This document shows positions 24,677 to 32,097 of a stretch of 55,231 nt of DNA, one piece after another. The translations under genes and the position numbers were made by a program. The stretch is from Dehalococcoidia bacterium (GTDB lineage Bacteria > Chloroflexota > Dehalococcoidia > SHXV01): NCBI GenBank assembly GCA_009693105.1, contig SHXV01000004.1, positions 1 through 55,231 on the forward strand, written 5' to 3'. The notes below the pieces were generated by a model that saw nothing but the letters and a program-made list of their open reading frames with translations, did not search any database and was not told the DNA's origin. The number at the start of each line of letters is the position of its first letter. Positions within the stretch are counted from its first letter, which is position 1.

Positions 24677-25818
24677 GTCAGGCCGATTCCCGCCCCGACG
24701 ATGCTGCCGATCACGAACGTGACGGCGGCGGCCCCGAGCCCGATGATGGCCTGACGGCTTCCGGAGAAGAGGACGCCGCGCCCGGTAAACAGAGTGATGC
24801 CCGCCCCCAGCAGGAACAGGGCGATGGCACTTACGACGCCGCTGACGACGACAGCGGTAGTTCCCGCGCCGAAGATGAACGGAATAACCGGGATCAGGGC
24901 CGCTCCGGCGAAGACGGTAAACGAGGTGGAGGCGGCGGTCCAGGGGGAGCCGATCTCCCGCTCATCGATGCCGAGTTCTTCCCTGCCCAGTGTTTCCAGC
25001 GCGACGGAGCGATCTTCGATGATACGGGCGGCCATGGCGTGGGCGTGCTCGTGGTCGATCCCCTTGGATTCGTAGATGAGAGCGAGTTCCTCCCGTTCCT
25101 CGGCAGGGACGGTATCCAGCTCGTCCGCTTCGATCTGGAGCTGGCGCTCGTAGAGTTCGCGCGTGCTCTGGACGGAAACCCACTCGCCGAGGGCCATGGA
25201 GAAGGAGCCGGCGAGGACGCCGCTTATGCCAGCGAGGAGGACGACGTTGCGGCCGGGGTCGGCGCCGGACACGCCCATGATCAGGCTGAGGCTGGAGACG
25301 AGGCCATCGTTGGCGCCGAGGACGGCGGCGCGCAGCATGTTGCCGCTGGCGAAGCGGTGGCGGCCCTCGATGCGGGCGATGCGTTCGGAATCGGGCTGGG
25401 CGTTGATGGACATTTCGTTGAAGACGCGGGCGTGGGAGCGCTCATCGCTATCCAGCCCGGCGGCTTCGGCGTCGGTCTGGCCTTCGTAGACGTTGGCGGC
25501 GGTGAGCTCCATGGAGCGGACGGCAGGGAGGACCATGCGGGCACCGAAGCGGCGGGCCAGCCAGCTGAGCAGGCGGACGCGGGGGCCGGGGGCGAGGCTG
25601 GGTTCGGGGGCGCCGATCTCGCGGAGACGGCGGCGCCAGAAATCGACGTGGCGCGTTTCGACGCGGGCCATGCGGCGGTAGAGGGTCGCCAGGTTCTCGT
25701 TGCGTTCGGATTCGGCGAGGGCGCGGTAGAGCGCCGCTCCTTCCGCTTCCGCCTTCAGGTTGCGCCGGTAGCGTTTGATGTCGGTCTTACGCGGTGTCGG
25801 GTCGGTGCTCGTGGTCAA
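24673..25818 (-). CDS. ferritin-like domain fused to VIT1/CCC1 metal transporter
   Basis: A 381-residue two-part protein. Residues ~10-150 are a rubrerythrin/ferritin-like four-helix domain (EAEGAALYRALAESERNENLATLYRRMARVETRHVDFW, with E...ExxRH iron-binding pattern). Residues ~160-381 are a VIT1/CCC1 transporter: LRAAVLGANDGLVSSLSLIMGV, GEWVSVQSTRELYERQ, and three C-terminal membrane helices. Proteins of this build export or sequester Fe2+/Mn2+. I chose the TTG start at 25818 because GGAGG lies 6 bases upstream; the ATG-like frame up to 25986 runs through the promoter. Confidence 0.88.
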   Translation of the reverse strand: MTTSTDPTPRKTDIKRYRRNLKAEAEGAALYRALAESERNENLATLYRRMARVETRHVDFWRRRLREIGAPEPSLAPGPRVRLLSWLARRFGARMVLPAVRSMELTAANVYEGQTDAEAAGLDSDERSHARVFNEMSINAQPDSERIARIEGRHRFASGNMLRAAVLGANDGLVSSLSLIMGVSGADPGRNVVLLAGISGVLAGSFSMALGEWVSVQSTRELYERQLQIEADELDTVPAEEREELALIYESKGIDHEHAHAMAARIIEDRSVALETLGREELGIDEREIGSPWTAASTSFTVFAGAALIPVIPFIFGAGTTAVVVSGVVSAIALFLLGAGITLFTGRGVLFSGSRQAIIGLGAAAVTFVIGSIVGAGIGLT

Positions 25819-25839
25819 TGCTGTCCTCCGGCTAGAAAA

Positions 25840-25845
25840 ATAGTA
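25840..25845 (-). promoter_or_regulatory. -10 element of the ferritin-VIT1 gene
   Basis: TACTAT on the minus strand, about 20 bases before the TTG start. No clear -35 box. Confidence 0.45.
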
Positions 25846-25877
25846 CCACAGCGATCCAAGGGCTAGACGTAATGCGA

Positions 25878-25906
25878 TTGACACTAGCTGGACCGTCACG
25901 TAGCGT
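25878..25906 (+). promoter_or_regulatory. promoter of the riboswitch-glycosyltransferase transcript
   Basis: TTGACA (25878-25883) and TAGCGT (25901-25906) are 17 bases apart. The predicted start site near 25913 is just ahead of the riboswitch. Confidence 0.65.
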
Positions 25907-25922
25907 AGAGGCATCGGGAATT

Positions 25923-26045
25923 GAATAGTCGCCGAACTCCGCGACAGCGGGGACGGGGGAACCAGTTTTCTGGGGTTAATTCCCACTCGCGTGGGAAAGG
26001 GTCAGCCTTCGATCCTAACCCGTCAGCTAACCCCGTAGGCGTCGT
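25923..26045 (+). promoter_or_regulatory. cyclic di-AMP riboswitch (ydaO/yuaA class)
   Basis: The leader carries the conserved blocks of this aptamer in order. These are TCGCCGAACTCCGC near the 5' end, GGGGACGGGGGAACCA (25958-25973), a variable hairpin CCCACTCGCGTGGG followed by AAAGGGT, then GATCCTAACCCGTCAGCTAA and CCCCGTAGGCGTCG. The terminal GCC...GGC helix pairs the two ends. The terminator begins directly after it, which fits an OFF switch that ends transcription when c-di-AMP binds. Recognition is from memory of the consensus, not from a covariance search. Downstream gene: membrane glycosyltransferase. Confidence 0.88.
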
Positions 26046-26047
26046 GA

Positions 26048-26079
26048 GGGCTCATCAGGGTGTCCTGAGGGCCTTTTTT
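26048..26079 (+). terminator. riboswitch-controlled intrinsic terminator
   Basis: GGGCTC(A)TCAGG pairs with CCTGAGGGCC across a GTGT loop, with one bulged A, and is followed by six T. It lies immediately behind the c-di-AMP aptamer and 87 bases before the glycosyltransferase start, so it is the likely expression platform. Confidence 0.85.
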
Positions 26080-26165
26080 CTTGTCTGGCGGGGCCCTCCA
26101 GCACGCAACTCCTGAAGGAGGATGCCGGTCTGGATCCATTACCCGAAGCCCGCAGCGACCTGGCA

Positions 26166-27932
26166 ATGTACAATAAACTTACAGCACCCGTTGCGGACTA
26201 CCCTGCTGAGTCCGTGACGTGGGCCCCCGATTCCTACCTCGGCGCCCCCTACCCAATGTACCGTGACATGCCACTGCAACGCGCAGCGCAGGCCCGCTTC
26301 ACGGACGACGCGGTGGCGCTTGTGGGCGGCTGGGTGCGTCCGTCGCCGGCGGCTGAGGTGGCGGAGCCCGGGGCGATGGCCCGCGGCAAGACGGCGGCGC
26401 GGGAGTGGGTCGTCAGGCGGGGGTTCGACTTTGTGCCAGCGGGGCTGGCGCTGCTCCTGATCTCGTCCATGGTGTGGGGGCCATTCCTGATCCCGGTGCC
26501 GCTGGCGCTGGGGATGCTGGCGTTCCACGTGTACTGGCTGCACCGATCGCTCAAGGTGGGGATTTTCGCCATCGTGGGCTATTTCAAGATGCGGCGCGCC
26601 CTGGTGACGGACTGGCGGGTGGAGTACGACGCGTTCGTGGCGGCGGCTCCGGAAGGGGCGGATGTGCTGGCATGGGATGATGTGCGGCACGTGATCATCA
26701 TCCCGAGCTACCTGGAGACGGTGGAGAAGCTCCGCCCGACGATCCAGGGACTGGCGAACCAGCACGAGCCGAAGAAGCTGTACGTGGTACTGGCGATGGA
26801 GGAGAAGGACAAGGACGCGGCGAAGAAGGCGGCGATCCTGTGCGAGGAGTTTCGGGGGCGATTCGCCGATTTCTACGCGACGTTCCACCCGGCGGACATC
26901 GCCGGGGAGGTCCGGGGCAAGTCCTCCAACGAGGCGTGGGCGAGCGTGGTCTCCAAGCGGCTGCTGGTGGACGAGCGCGGGCTGAACATCGACCAGATGA
27001 CGGTGACGAGCTGCGATGCGGACTGCATTTTTCCTCAGGCATACTTCAACTGCCTCACCTACAAATTCGCCATCAACGGGCAGCGCTACCGGCGATTCTG
27101 GCAATCGCCGATCTTCCTCTACAACAACATCTGGGACGTGCCGGCGCCGCTGCGGGTGCCGACGGCGCTGGGTGGGCTGAACCACCTTTCCAAGCTCTGT
27201 CAACCGCTGGCCCCGGTGTTCCCCCAGTCCTGCTATAGCCTGAGCTTCCGGCTCGCTGACGATGTGGGGCACTGGGACGTGGATATCGTGCCGGAGGATT
27301 GGCACATGTTCCTCAAGTGCTTCTTCCTGACGGAGGGCGAGACGAAGGTGGAGCCGATGTTCCTGCCGGTGCGGAACGACGGCGTACGCTCCCGCAGTTA
27401 CTTCCGCACGTTCCCGAACCACTACGACCAGGCCCGCCGCCACGCCTGGGGCTGCTCCGATATCCCCTACGCGCTGCGGCAGGCGCTTGTGCACCGGGAG
27501 ATCCCACTGCACAAGCGGATCGTGCGGGTGGGGGTGCTGATGCAGAACCACATTTTGTGGTCGGCGCAGTGGTTCTTGGTGACGGTGCCGGGCATCCTCT
27601 TTGTGGGGGTGCTGCTGAAGGTGCCGGGGCTCGCTCCATCGCTCCGATTCGGTGGATGGATGGCCACATCGTTTCCGGACTGGTTCGCGCCGCTGTCTCG
27701 CGCAGCGCTGACGCCGTGCATCCTCTGCCTGGTGGTGCTGGTGACGCTGGACATGGTACTGCGGCCACGGCGGCCGGCCAGCTACCCCTGGTACTTGATG
27801 CCGGTCCAGTTCGTCCAGTGGTTCCTGATGGCGCCAATCACTCTGCTGTTCACGGCGCTGCCGGCGATGGAATCGCAGATCCGGCTGGCCCTGGGCAAGC
27901 GGCTGGAGTACCGGGTAACGGAGAAGGCCTGA
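26166..27932 (+). CDS. membrane glycosyltransferase, GT2 family (processive type)
   Basis: A 588-residue protein, probably polymerising or exporting a surface polysaccharide. An N-terminal pair of membrane segments (~97-130) precedes a cytosolic GT2 domain. VIIIPSYLETVEKL opens the fold, the DAD metal site lies near residue 284, VPEDWHMFLKC (~375) supplies the catalytic acidic pair, and QARRHAWG (~423) resembles QxxRW. Four or more C-terminal membrane helices follow. The ATG at 26166 lacks an SD. A CTG at 26130 has AAGGAGG 8 bases upstream and would add 12 residues. Preceded by a c-di-AMP riboswitch. Confidence 0.85.
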   Translation: MYNKLTAPVADYPAESVTWAPDSYLGAPYPMYRDMPLQRAAQARFTDDAVALVGGWVRPSPAAEVAEPGAMARGKTAAREWVVRRGFDFVPAGLALLLISSMVWGPFLIPVPLALGMLAFHVYWLHRSLKVGIFAIVGYFKMRRALVTDWRVEYDAFVAAAPEGADVLAWDDVRHVIIIPSYLETVEKLRPTIQGLANQHEPKKLYVVLAMEEKDKDAAKKAAILCEEFRGRFADFYATFHPADIAGEVRGKSSNEAWASVVSKRLLVDERGLNIDQMTVTSCDADCIFPQAYFNCLTYKFAINGQRYRRFWQSPIFLYNNIWDVPAPLRVPTALGGLNHLSKLCQPLAPVFPQSCYSLSFRLADDVGHWDVDIVPEDWHMFLKCFFLTEGETKVEPMFLPVRNDGVRSRSYFRTFPNHYDQARRHAWGCSDIPYALRQALVHREIPLHKRIVRVGVLMQNHILWSAQWFLVTVPGILFVGVLLKVPGLAPSLRFGGWMATSFPDWFAPLSRAALTPCILCLVVLVTLDMVLRPRRPASYPWYLMPVQFVQWFLMAPITLLFTALPAMESQIRLALGKRLEYRVTEKA

Positions 27933-27961
27933 CCGTTCTTCACGGCTCCTGACACGAATGA

Positions 27962-27986
27962 GGGGGCAGCGCTGAGCGCTGCCCCC
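27962..27986. terminator. hairpin after the glycosyltransferase gene
   Basis: Perfect 11-bp stem GGGGGCAGCGC/GCGCTGCCCCC with a TGA loop, without a T run. Probably terminates the glycosyltransferase mRNA; the next -10 box follows 6 bases later. Confidence 0.65.
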
Positions 27987-27992
27987 TGGCTG

Positions 27993-27998
27993 TATGAT
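27993..27998 (+). promoter_or_regulatory. -10 element of the thiamine pyrophosphokinase gene
   Basis: TATGAT, 19 bases before the ATG at 28018. Any -35 box would lie within the preceding hairpin. Confidence 0.45.
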
Positions 27999-28017
27999 GG
28001 CGGCGGAGGGCTCGCCC

Positions 28018-28659
28018 ATGCGCGCCGTTGTTGTGGCGGGAGCGCCGTTTGAGGTCACGGAGCTGGTGCTGGCCACCATTCGCTCCGCCGATCTGTTGAT
28101 CGCGGCGGATTCCGGCGCGCTCCCACTGCTGGCGATGGAGATTCACCCCCACCTCGTCATCGGCGACCTGGACTCGATCGGCGAGGATGCGTTGCGGCGG
28201 CTCCGGGCGGAGGGGGTGGAAGTACAGGAGCATCCAGCGGAAAAGGACTGGACGGACACGCACCTGGCGTTGCTGGAAGCGCTGCGACGGGGGGCGGACG
28301 ATGTGGCCCTGATCGGGGCGATGGGGGGAAACCGGCCGGACCACGGCATCGCCAATCTGCTCTTGATGGCGAACGACGCGTTCGCGGGCGTCCGGCTGCG
28401 GCTGGTGGAGGGATGGAGCGTGGTGCACGTGGTGCGGAGGGCGCTGGAGCTGGAGGGGCAGCCAGGGAGCTACGTTTCCCTTATTCCGCTCACGGGCGCG
28501 GTGACGGCGATCGAGACGGAGGGGCTGCGCTACCCGCTGGGGGGAAGCACGCTTCGGCCGGGGGACTCCCGCGGCGTCAGTAATGAGTTGATCGCGCCGC
28601 GGGCGCGGGTGGCGGTGGGTTCCGGGGTGCTGCTGGTGGTGCAGGATTACGGAAAATAA
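28018..28659 (+). CDS. thiN: thiamine pyrophosphokinase
   Basis: Transfers pyrophosphate from ATP to thiamine to make TPP, the cofactor used by transketolase in this window. The 213-residue protein has AADSGA (29-34), IGDLDSI (48-54), EKDWTDTHLAL (75-85; the KDxTD signature) and GAMGGNRPDHGIANLLL. A C-terminal thiamine-binding beta domain contains SLIPLTGAVTAIETEGLRYPL. ATG at 28018 with GGAGGG 7 bases upstream. An upstream ATG at 27994 lies inside the -10 box. Monocistronic: hairpins on both sides. Confidence 0.92.
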   Translation: MRAVVVAGAPFEVTELVLATIRSADLLIAADSGALPLLAMEIHPHLVIGDLDSIGEDALRRLRAEGVEVQEHPAEKDWTDTHLALLEALRRGADDVALIGAMGGNRPDHGIANLLLMANDAFAGVRLRLVEGWSVVHVVRRALELEGQPGSYVSLIPLTGAVTAIETEGLRYPLGGSTLRPGDSRGVSNELIAPRARVAVGSGVLLVVQDYGK

Positions 28660-28697
28660 GAAGAGGCCCCGCGCTGCGGGGCCTCTTCTTATTTTCC
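28651..28697. terminator. long bidirectional terminator (22-bp stem)
   Basis: A perfect 22-bp inverted repeat runs from GGAAAATAAGAAG to CTTCTTATTTTCC with a GCT loop. The AT-rich outer arms give a U-rich end on both strands. It overlaps the thiN stop codon and serves the convergent IscA-type gene as well. Confidence 0.92.
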
Positions 28698-28727
28698 GTC
28701 CAGCGGGCGTTCAGGCAATGGGAGCGG

Positions 28728-29105
28728 TTAGCAGCAGCTCTTGGCCTGGCCGGAGCCGTCCTCTGTCTGGAAGCTGGAGCCACAGGCGCAGGACTTGACG
28801 GCGTTGGGGTTGTAGATGCTGAACCCAGATTTCATGACGTCATCGACGTAGTCGACCTCGGCGCCCTGGAGCATCGGCGCGCTATCGGCGTCGATGAGGA
28901 AGCGGACACCGGAGTACTCAAGGATGGTGTCGCCCTCTTCCGGCTCGTTGGCGAGCGCCATGCCGTAGGAGTAGCCGGAGCAGCCGCCGCTGACGACGAA
29001 GACGCGCAGGGCGCCATCGCCGAGGCCCCGCTCCTGCATGAGATTCTTTGCTTTTTCCGCCGCGCGGTCGGTAACGGTGAAGATGGTTGCGTTTTCCGTG
29101 ACCAT
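28728..29105 (-). CDS. A-type Fe-S carrier (IscA/ErpA/HesB family)
   Basis: A 125-residue Fe-S cluster carrier that receives clusters from the scaffold and passes them to target enzymes. The three family cysteines are C42 (SGGCSGYSYG), C106 and C108 (SCACGSSF). Unusually, the tail ends in two further cysteines (KSCC, 124-125). I chose the ATG at 29105 because GGAGGAG lies upstream; a GTG at 29120 would add five residues. It stands alone, away from the suf operon, under a TTGACA-17-TACACT promoter with an overlapping palindrome. Confidence 0.9.
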   Translation of the reverse strand: MVTENATIFTVTDRAAEKAKNLMQERGLGDGALRVFVVSGGCSGYSYGMALANEPEEGDTILEYSGVRFLIDADSAPMLQGAEVDYVDDVMKSGFSIYNPNAVKSCACGSSFQTEDGSGQAKSCC

Positions 29106-29151
29106 AGCTGTCTCCTCCACTGCGCCGATGGGCGCCTGTATCGATCCAATT

Positions 29152-29164
29152 TAGGTAATACCTA
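29152..29164. promoter_or_regulatory. palindromic operator candidate at the iscA-type promoter
   Basis: TAGGTAATACCTA, a perfect 6+1+6 palindrome, abuts the -10 box on its downstream side and therefore covers the transcription start. Position and symmetry suggest a dimeric repressor site. The regulator is unknown. Confidence 0.6.
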
Positions 29165-29192
29165 GTGTAGAATCGGCAGGTCCGCTTGTCAA
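29164..29192 (-). promoter_or_regulatory. promoter of the iscA-type gene
   Basis: Minus strand TTGACA (29192-29187) and TACACT (29169-29164) with 17-base spacing. Confidence 0.82.
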
Positions 29193-29216
29193 TCCACCCC
29201 CGGAGACAGATTACAC

Positions 29217-29245
29217 TTGAGGGTAGCGGCGGGATGCGCTATGGT
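29217..29245 (+). promoter_or_regulatory. promoter of the 75-aa gene
   Basis: TTGAGG (29217-29222) and TATGGT (29240-29245) are 17 bases apart. This implies a leader of about 180 bases to the ATG at 29431. The leader is moderately AT rich; I see no known riboswitch or clear terminator in it. Confidence 0.55.
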
Positions 29246-29430
29246 AGATATCGGTAACGATTATTAGTCTATGCCCCTATACCAAAGTAATTTTGGGCAG
29301 ACGGGCTATCCTGACTGTGGAGAATGGGATCGTCGCCGATACTGTTGACGAAGGTGGGATATCACCAGCGGGAAGGCGGGACGGGACGCAAACGGTCTGT
29401 TTCGGTCTTCATAGCGATTCGAGGTGAACC

Positions 29431-29658
29431 ATGGATGCGCTAAACGAAGCCAGTGAGAACCTGATCATGGAGATGGACGTGAGCATCATCGCCAACAAGA
29501 TGCTGGACGCCTTCAATCGTTATCGGGAAACCGGGGATGTGGCGGATATGGAAAACGCCCGCAAGTTCGCGGCGTTCCTGAAGGTCGATTCCCACGCGTT
29601 CCCGGCGTTGTTCAAGCCAGCACGCCGGGCAACGGTGACCGCCGACGCGGAGGCGTAG
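29431..29658 (+). CDS. small hypothetical protein (75 aa)
   Basis: Family not recognised. The product MDALNEASENLIMEMD... appears all-helical and soluble, with paired helices VSIIANKMLDAFNRYRETGD and VADMENARKFAAFLKV and a disordered tail. AGGTG precedes the ATG. It lies 37 bases before the pterin dehydratase gene in the same direction, so the two may share a transcript. No metal-binding or catalytic motif visible. Confidence 0.6.
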   Translation: MDALNEASENLIMEMDVSIIANKMLDAFNRYRETGDVADMENARKFAAFLKVDSHAFPALFKPARRATVTADAEA

Positions 29659-29695
29659 CACCGGCGAGACGATCGCCGGGGACGCTTGAGAGCGT

Positions 29696-29974
29696 ATGAC
29701 GCTGCTTTCTGAGGCCGACCTTGCCGGCGCGCTGGCGCGGGTGCCGGGCTGGCGCCGCGAGGGTGGGACGATCCAGCGGGAGTTCCGTTTCCGCGACTTC
29801 ATCGAGACGATGGGGTTTGTGAACCGGGTGGCGTTGCTGGCGGAGAAGGCAAACCACCATCCGGACCTCTCGATTCGCTACAGCCGGGTGCTGGTGGAGC
29901 TGTCCACCCACGATGAGGGCGGGCTGACGGAGCGCGATGTTGCGCTGGCGGAGCGGATCGACCGGCTCACCTGA
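29696..29974 (+). CDS. phhB: pterin-4a-carbinolamine dehydratase
   Basis: Dehydrates 4a-hydroxytetrahydropterin; in bacteria the family also acts in pterin or folate recycling. The 92-residue protein is full length. It has the signature KANHHPDLSIRYSRVLVEL followed by STHDEGGLTERD, with active-site H54, H55 and H72. PGWRREGGTIQREF is the typical N-terminal block. No aromatic amino acid hydroxylase is in the window, so the physiological role is open. Confidence 0.93.
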   Translation: MTLLSEADLAGALARVPGWRREGGTIQREFRFRDFIETMGFVNRVALLAEKANHHPDLSIRYSRVLVELSTHDEGGLTERDVALAERIDRLT

Positions 29975-30143
29975 ATCCTGCCCCCTGGACCAATATGTAT
30001 GAGCTCGAGAAGCAGTCAAACCTCTGCTCACGTTGCTACTTCGTTGCTACTTCTCCGGCTTATAGGGCGACTCTTCTTTAAATTTTAATACGGTAAGGAC
30101 GATTCCTCTATCTCTGCATAGACTTAATAAATGCAAAGATGGA
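29975..30143. other. AT-rich intergenic stretch with an 11-bp tandem repeat
   Basis: This ~170-base gap between phhB and the terminator at 30144 is visibly poorer in GC than its surroundings (TTTAAATTTTAATACGG near 30077). It holds two direct copies of GTTGCTACTTC at about 30034-30055. No ORF with an SD is seen. No function assigned. Confidence 0.4.
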
Positions 30144-30172
30144 AAGGGCACCCCCGCGGGGGGCGCCCTTTT
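30144..30172. terminator. bidirectional terminator before the universal stress protein gene
   Basis: AAGGGCACCCCC pairs with GGGGGCGCCCTT (one A-C mismatch) around a GCG loop and is followed by TT on the plus strand. It sits just behind the stop codon of the minus-strand usp gene. Confidence 0.75.
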
Positions 30173-30193
30173 GTATTGGGGCTGGCCGCGCGG

Positions 30194-30724
30194 TTAGCGT
30201 AGCGAGCCAGGCCGGACAAGCAGGACCGGCGCGACACCGCTGCGCAGGACGGCCGTGGCGACGCTGCCCTGGATCGCCGTGGCGACGGCGCCGCGGCCGT
30301 GGGTGGACATGGCGATGAGGTCCGGGACCAGCTCCTTGGCGGCGGCCAGGATGGCGTTGGCGGGAGAGTCATTGAAACGGACGTGTTGCTGCACGTTGGG
30401 CACGCCCAGGTTGGCGGCGAGCTGGGCCAGGTAGCCCTTGGTCTCATCCTCCAGGCGGGCGATGGCCTGATCGCGACGCTCCACCAGTTCTTCCGACATG
30501 CCGTCACTGAGGCGGGCGACGACGATCATGGAGCCGGCGTCGTTATCGGGAAGCCCGGCCCGCATCGGTTCGCGCGGGGGGACATGCTCCCGCGTTCCGC
30601 TGGGGAGTTCGACGACGCGAAGAAGATGAACTTCGGCGCCGGTGGCCCGGGCGAGATCGGCGGCGATGGGGAGCACGGCTTCGCTCTGCGGCGATCCATC
30701 GAGCGTGATGAGCAGACGTTTCAT
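30194..30724 (-). CDS. universal stress protein (UspA family)
   Basis: A 176-residue single-domain Usp. It starts MKRLLITLDGSPQSEAVLP and ends with the ATP-binding signature STHGRGAVATAIQGSVATAVL, then PVLLVRP. The Gly-x2-Gly-x8/9-Gly-Ser pattern suggests the ATP-binding subclass. A ~25-residue insert in the middle (PPREPMRAGLPDNDAGSMIV) is longer than in the minimal fold. AGGAGG lies 6 bases before the ATG. It is downstream of the two amidohydrolases on the same strand (106-base gap). Confidence 0.9.
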   Translation of the reverse strand: MKRLLITLDGSPQSEAVLPIAADLARATGAEVHLLRVVELPSGTREHVPPREPMRAGLPDNDAGSMIVVARLSDGMSEELVERRDQAIARLEDETKGYLAQLAANLGVPNVQQHVRFNDSPANAILAAAKELVPDLIAMSTHGRGAVATAIQGSVATAVLRSGVAPVLLVRPGSLR

Positions 30725-30830
30725 GGGAGGCCTCCTCTTCACCTTATTGAATTCCCCTGCGGCAAGAGGCGATAAGGCCATATGGACCGATGGGCGGGTG
30801 CCGTTCGGGGGTTTTCTGGTGCGGGGGGGG

Positions 30831-32015
30831 TCAGGGGAATAAGGGCGCTGTTTCGGTGAGGGCGCGGTCCGGGTCCAGATGGAAGTGGCTGAGGGCGTTT
30901 TCCAGGGTGATGCGGCGGCGGAGATCATCGGGCACGCCCTCAAACAGCACTTCCAGCCAGGCCTGGGCGCTGGGCCCGGTCTCATACACGTGGGGGAAGT
31001 CGGAGCCCCAGAGCAGGATCTCGGCAGGGAGGTGTTCCCTGACCCTCAGGGCCATGGGGTCCTGGACGAAGCCGAAGCGGAAATGGGTGCGCAGGTATTC
31101 CGCCGGGGTCATGCGTAGCTGAAGGAAATCGTCCTTGACCCGGTTGTAGTTATCGTCGAAGCGGTAGAGCGCCCAGGGCATCCAGCTGGCGTTGACCTCC
31201 GCCGCGTAGATGCGGAGGGCGGGGAAGCGGTCGAACGTGCCGTCGGTGATCATGCGAGCAATGCTGAAGAGGGGGGCCTGGGTTCGCCGGCTGATCGCGG
31301 TGGCGAGGTCCTGGTCGGCGGCCCGCGCGGGGAGGTTGGGGGGAGTGTAATCGCCGAACATGCCGTGAGGGGAGAGTGCCATTTGGCGGGTGAGGGCGGC
31401 GTCCCAGAATCGGTCGTCCTCCGCCGTGGGCGCGCCACCGCCAGCGGGGAACTGACGGAAGCTGACGGAGCGCAGCCCCAGTTCGTGGCAGCGGTGGAGC
31501 TCCGCCACTGCATCGTCAATGCCGGTCATGGGGACGATGGCGCTGCCGATGAGGCGATCCGGGGCGGCGGAGCAGTATTGGGCGAGGTGGGTGTTGTAGG
31601 CCTGGACGAGGGCAAGGTGAAACTCCGCTTCCCCTGCGGTGACTTCAGCCAGGCGGGCGATGAAGAGCCCGGGGAAGAGCACTTCCGCATCGACGCCATC
31701 GGCGTCCTGCTCCCCCAGGCGCTGGGCGGGAGGGCCGGAGCCGGCGGCGGGCTGACCCTCCGCTGTGTAGAACCGGGCGCGGGGGAAGGCGAGGGCGCCC
31801 TCCGGGCCGGTGGTGGTGCGGAAGAACATAGCGATGCCGGTGCTGCGCCCGTTGACGGGGAGGGCCCGGCCGCTCATGAGCCAGCCTTCGCCGCCTTCCG
31901 GGAGGGGTTGGAGGCGGGGGAGGGAATCGTGGTGGCGGGCGGGGAGGTACTGTTGCCACGCTTCCGGGGGCGTTTCCAGGTGGCTATCGGCGGAGATGAG
32001 CTGGTAGGTATGCAT
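30831..32015 (-). CDS. amidohydrolase family protein (PF04909), paralog A
   Basis: A 394-residue TIM-barrel metal hydrolase of the amidohydrolase-2 / decarboxylase group. Metal ligands are suggested by ADSHLETPPE (D-x-H at the N-terminus), SPHGMFGDY in the middle and WGSDFPH near residue 335. Members hydrolyse or decarboxylate aromatic and cyclic carboxylates. Substrate cannot be told. It resembles paralog B along its full length, so the two arose by tandem duplication. A hairpin at 32098-32127 separates them. Confidence 0.85.
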   Translation of the reverse strand: MHTYQLISADSHLETPPEAWQQYLPARHHDSLPRLQPLPEGGEGWLMSGRALPVNGRSTGIAMFFRTTTGPEGALAFPRARFYTAEGQPAAGSGPPAQRLGEQDADGVDAEVLFPGLFIARLAEVTAGEAEFHLALVQAYNTHLAQYCSAAPDRLIGSAIVPMTGIDDAVAELHRCHELGLRSVSFRQFPAGGGAPTAEDDRFWDAALTRQMALSPHGMFGDYTPPNLPARAADQDLATAISRRTQAPLFSIARMITDGTFDRFPALRIYAAEVNASWMPWALYRFDDNYNRVKDDFLQLRMTPAEYLRTHFRFGFVQDPMALRVREHLPAEILLWGSDFPHVYETGPSAQAWLEVLFEGVPDDLRRRITLENALSHFHLDPDRALTETAPLFP

Positions 32016-32097
32016 GGGGCCTTCTGTTCCCCGGACCCTGCCGGCGTCGATGCGGTCATTATCGAGCCGGTTTCCGTCCTGTCAAGGCGGGAACAGG

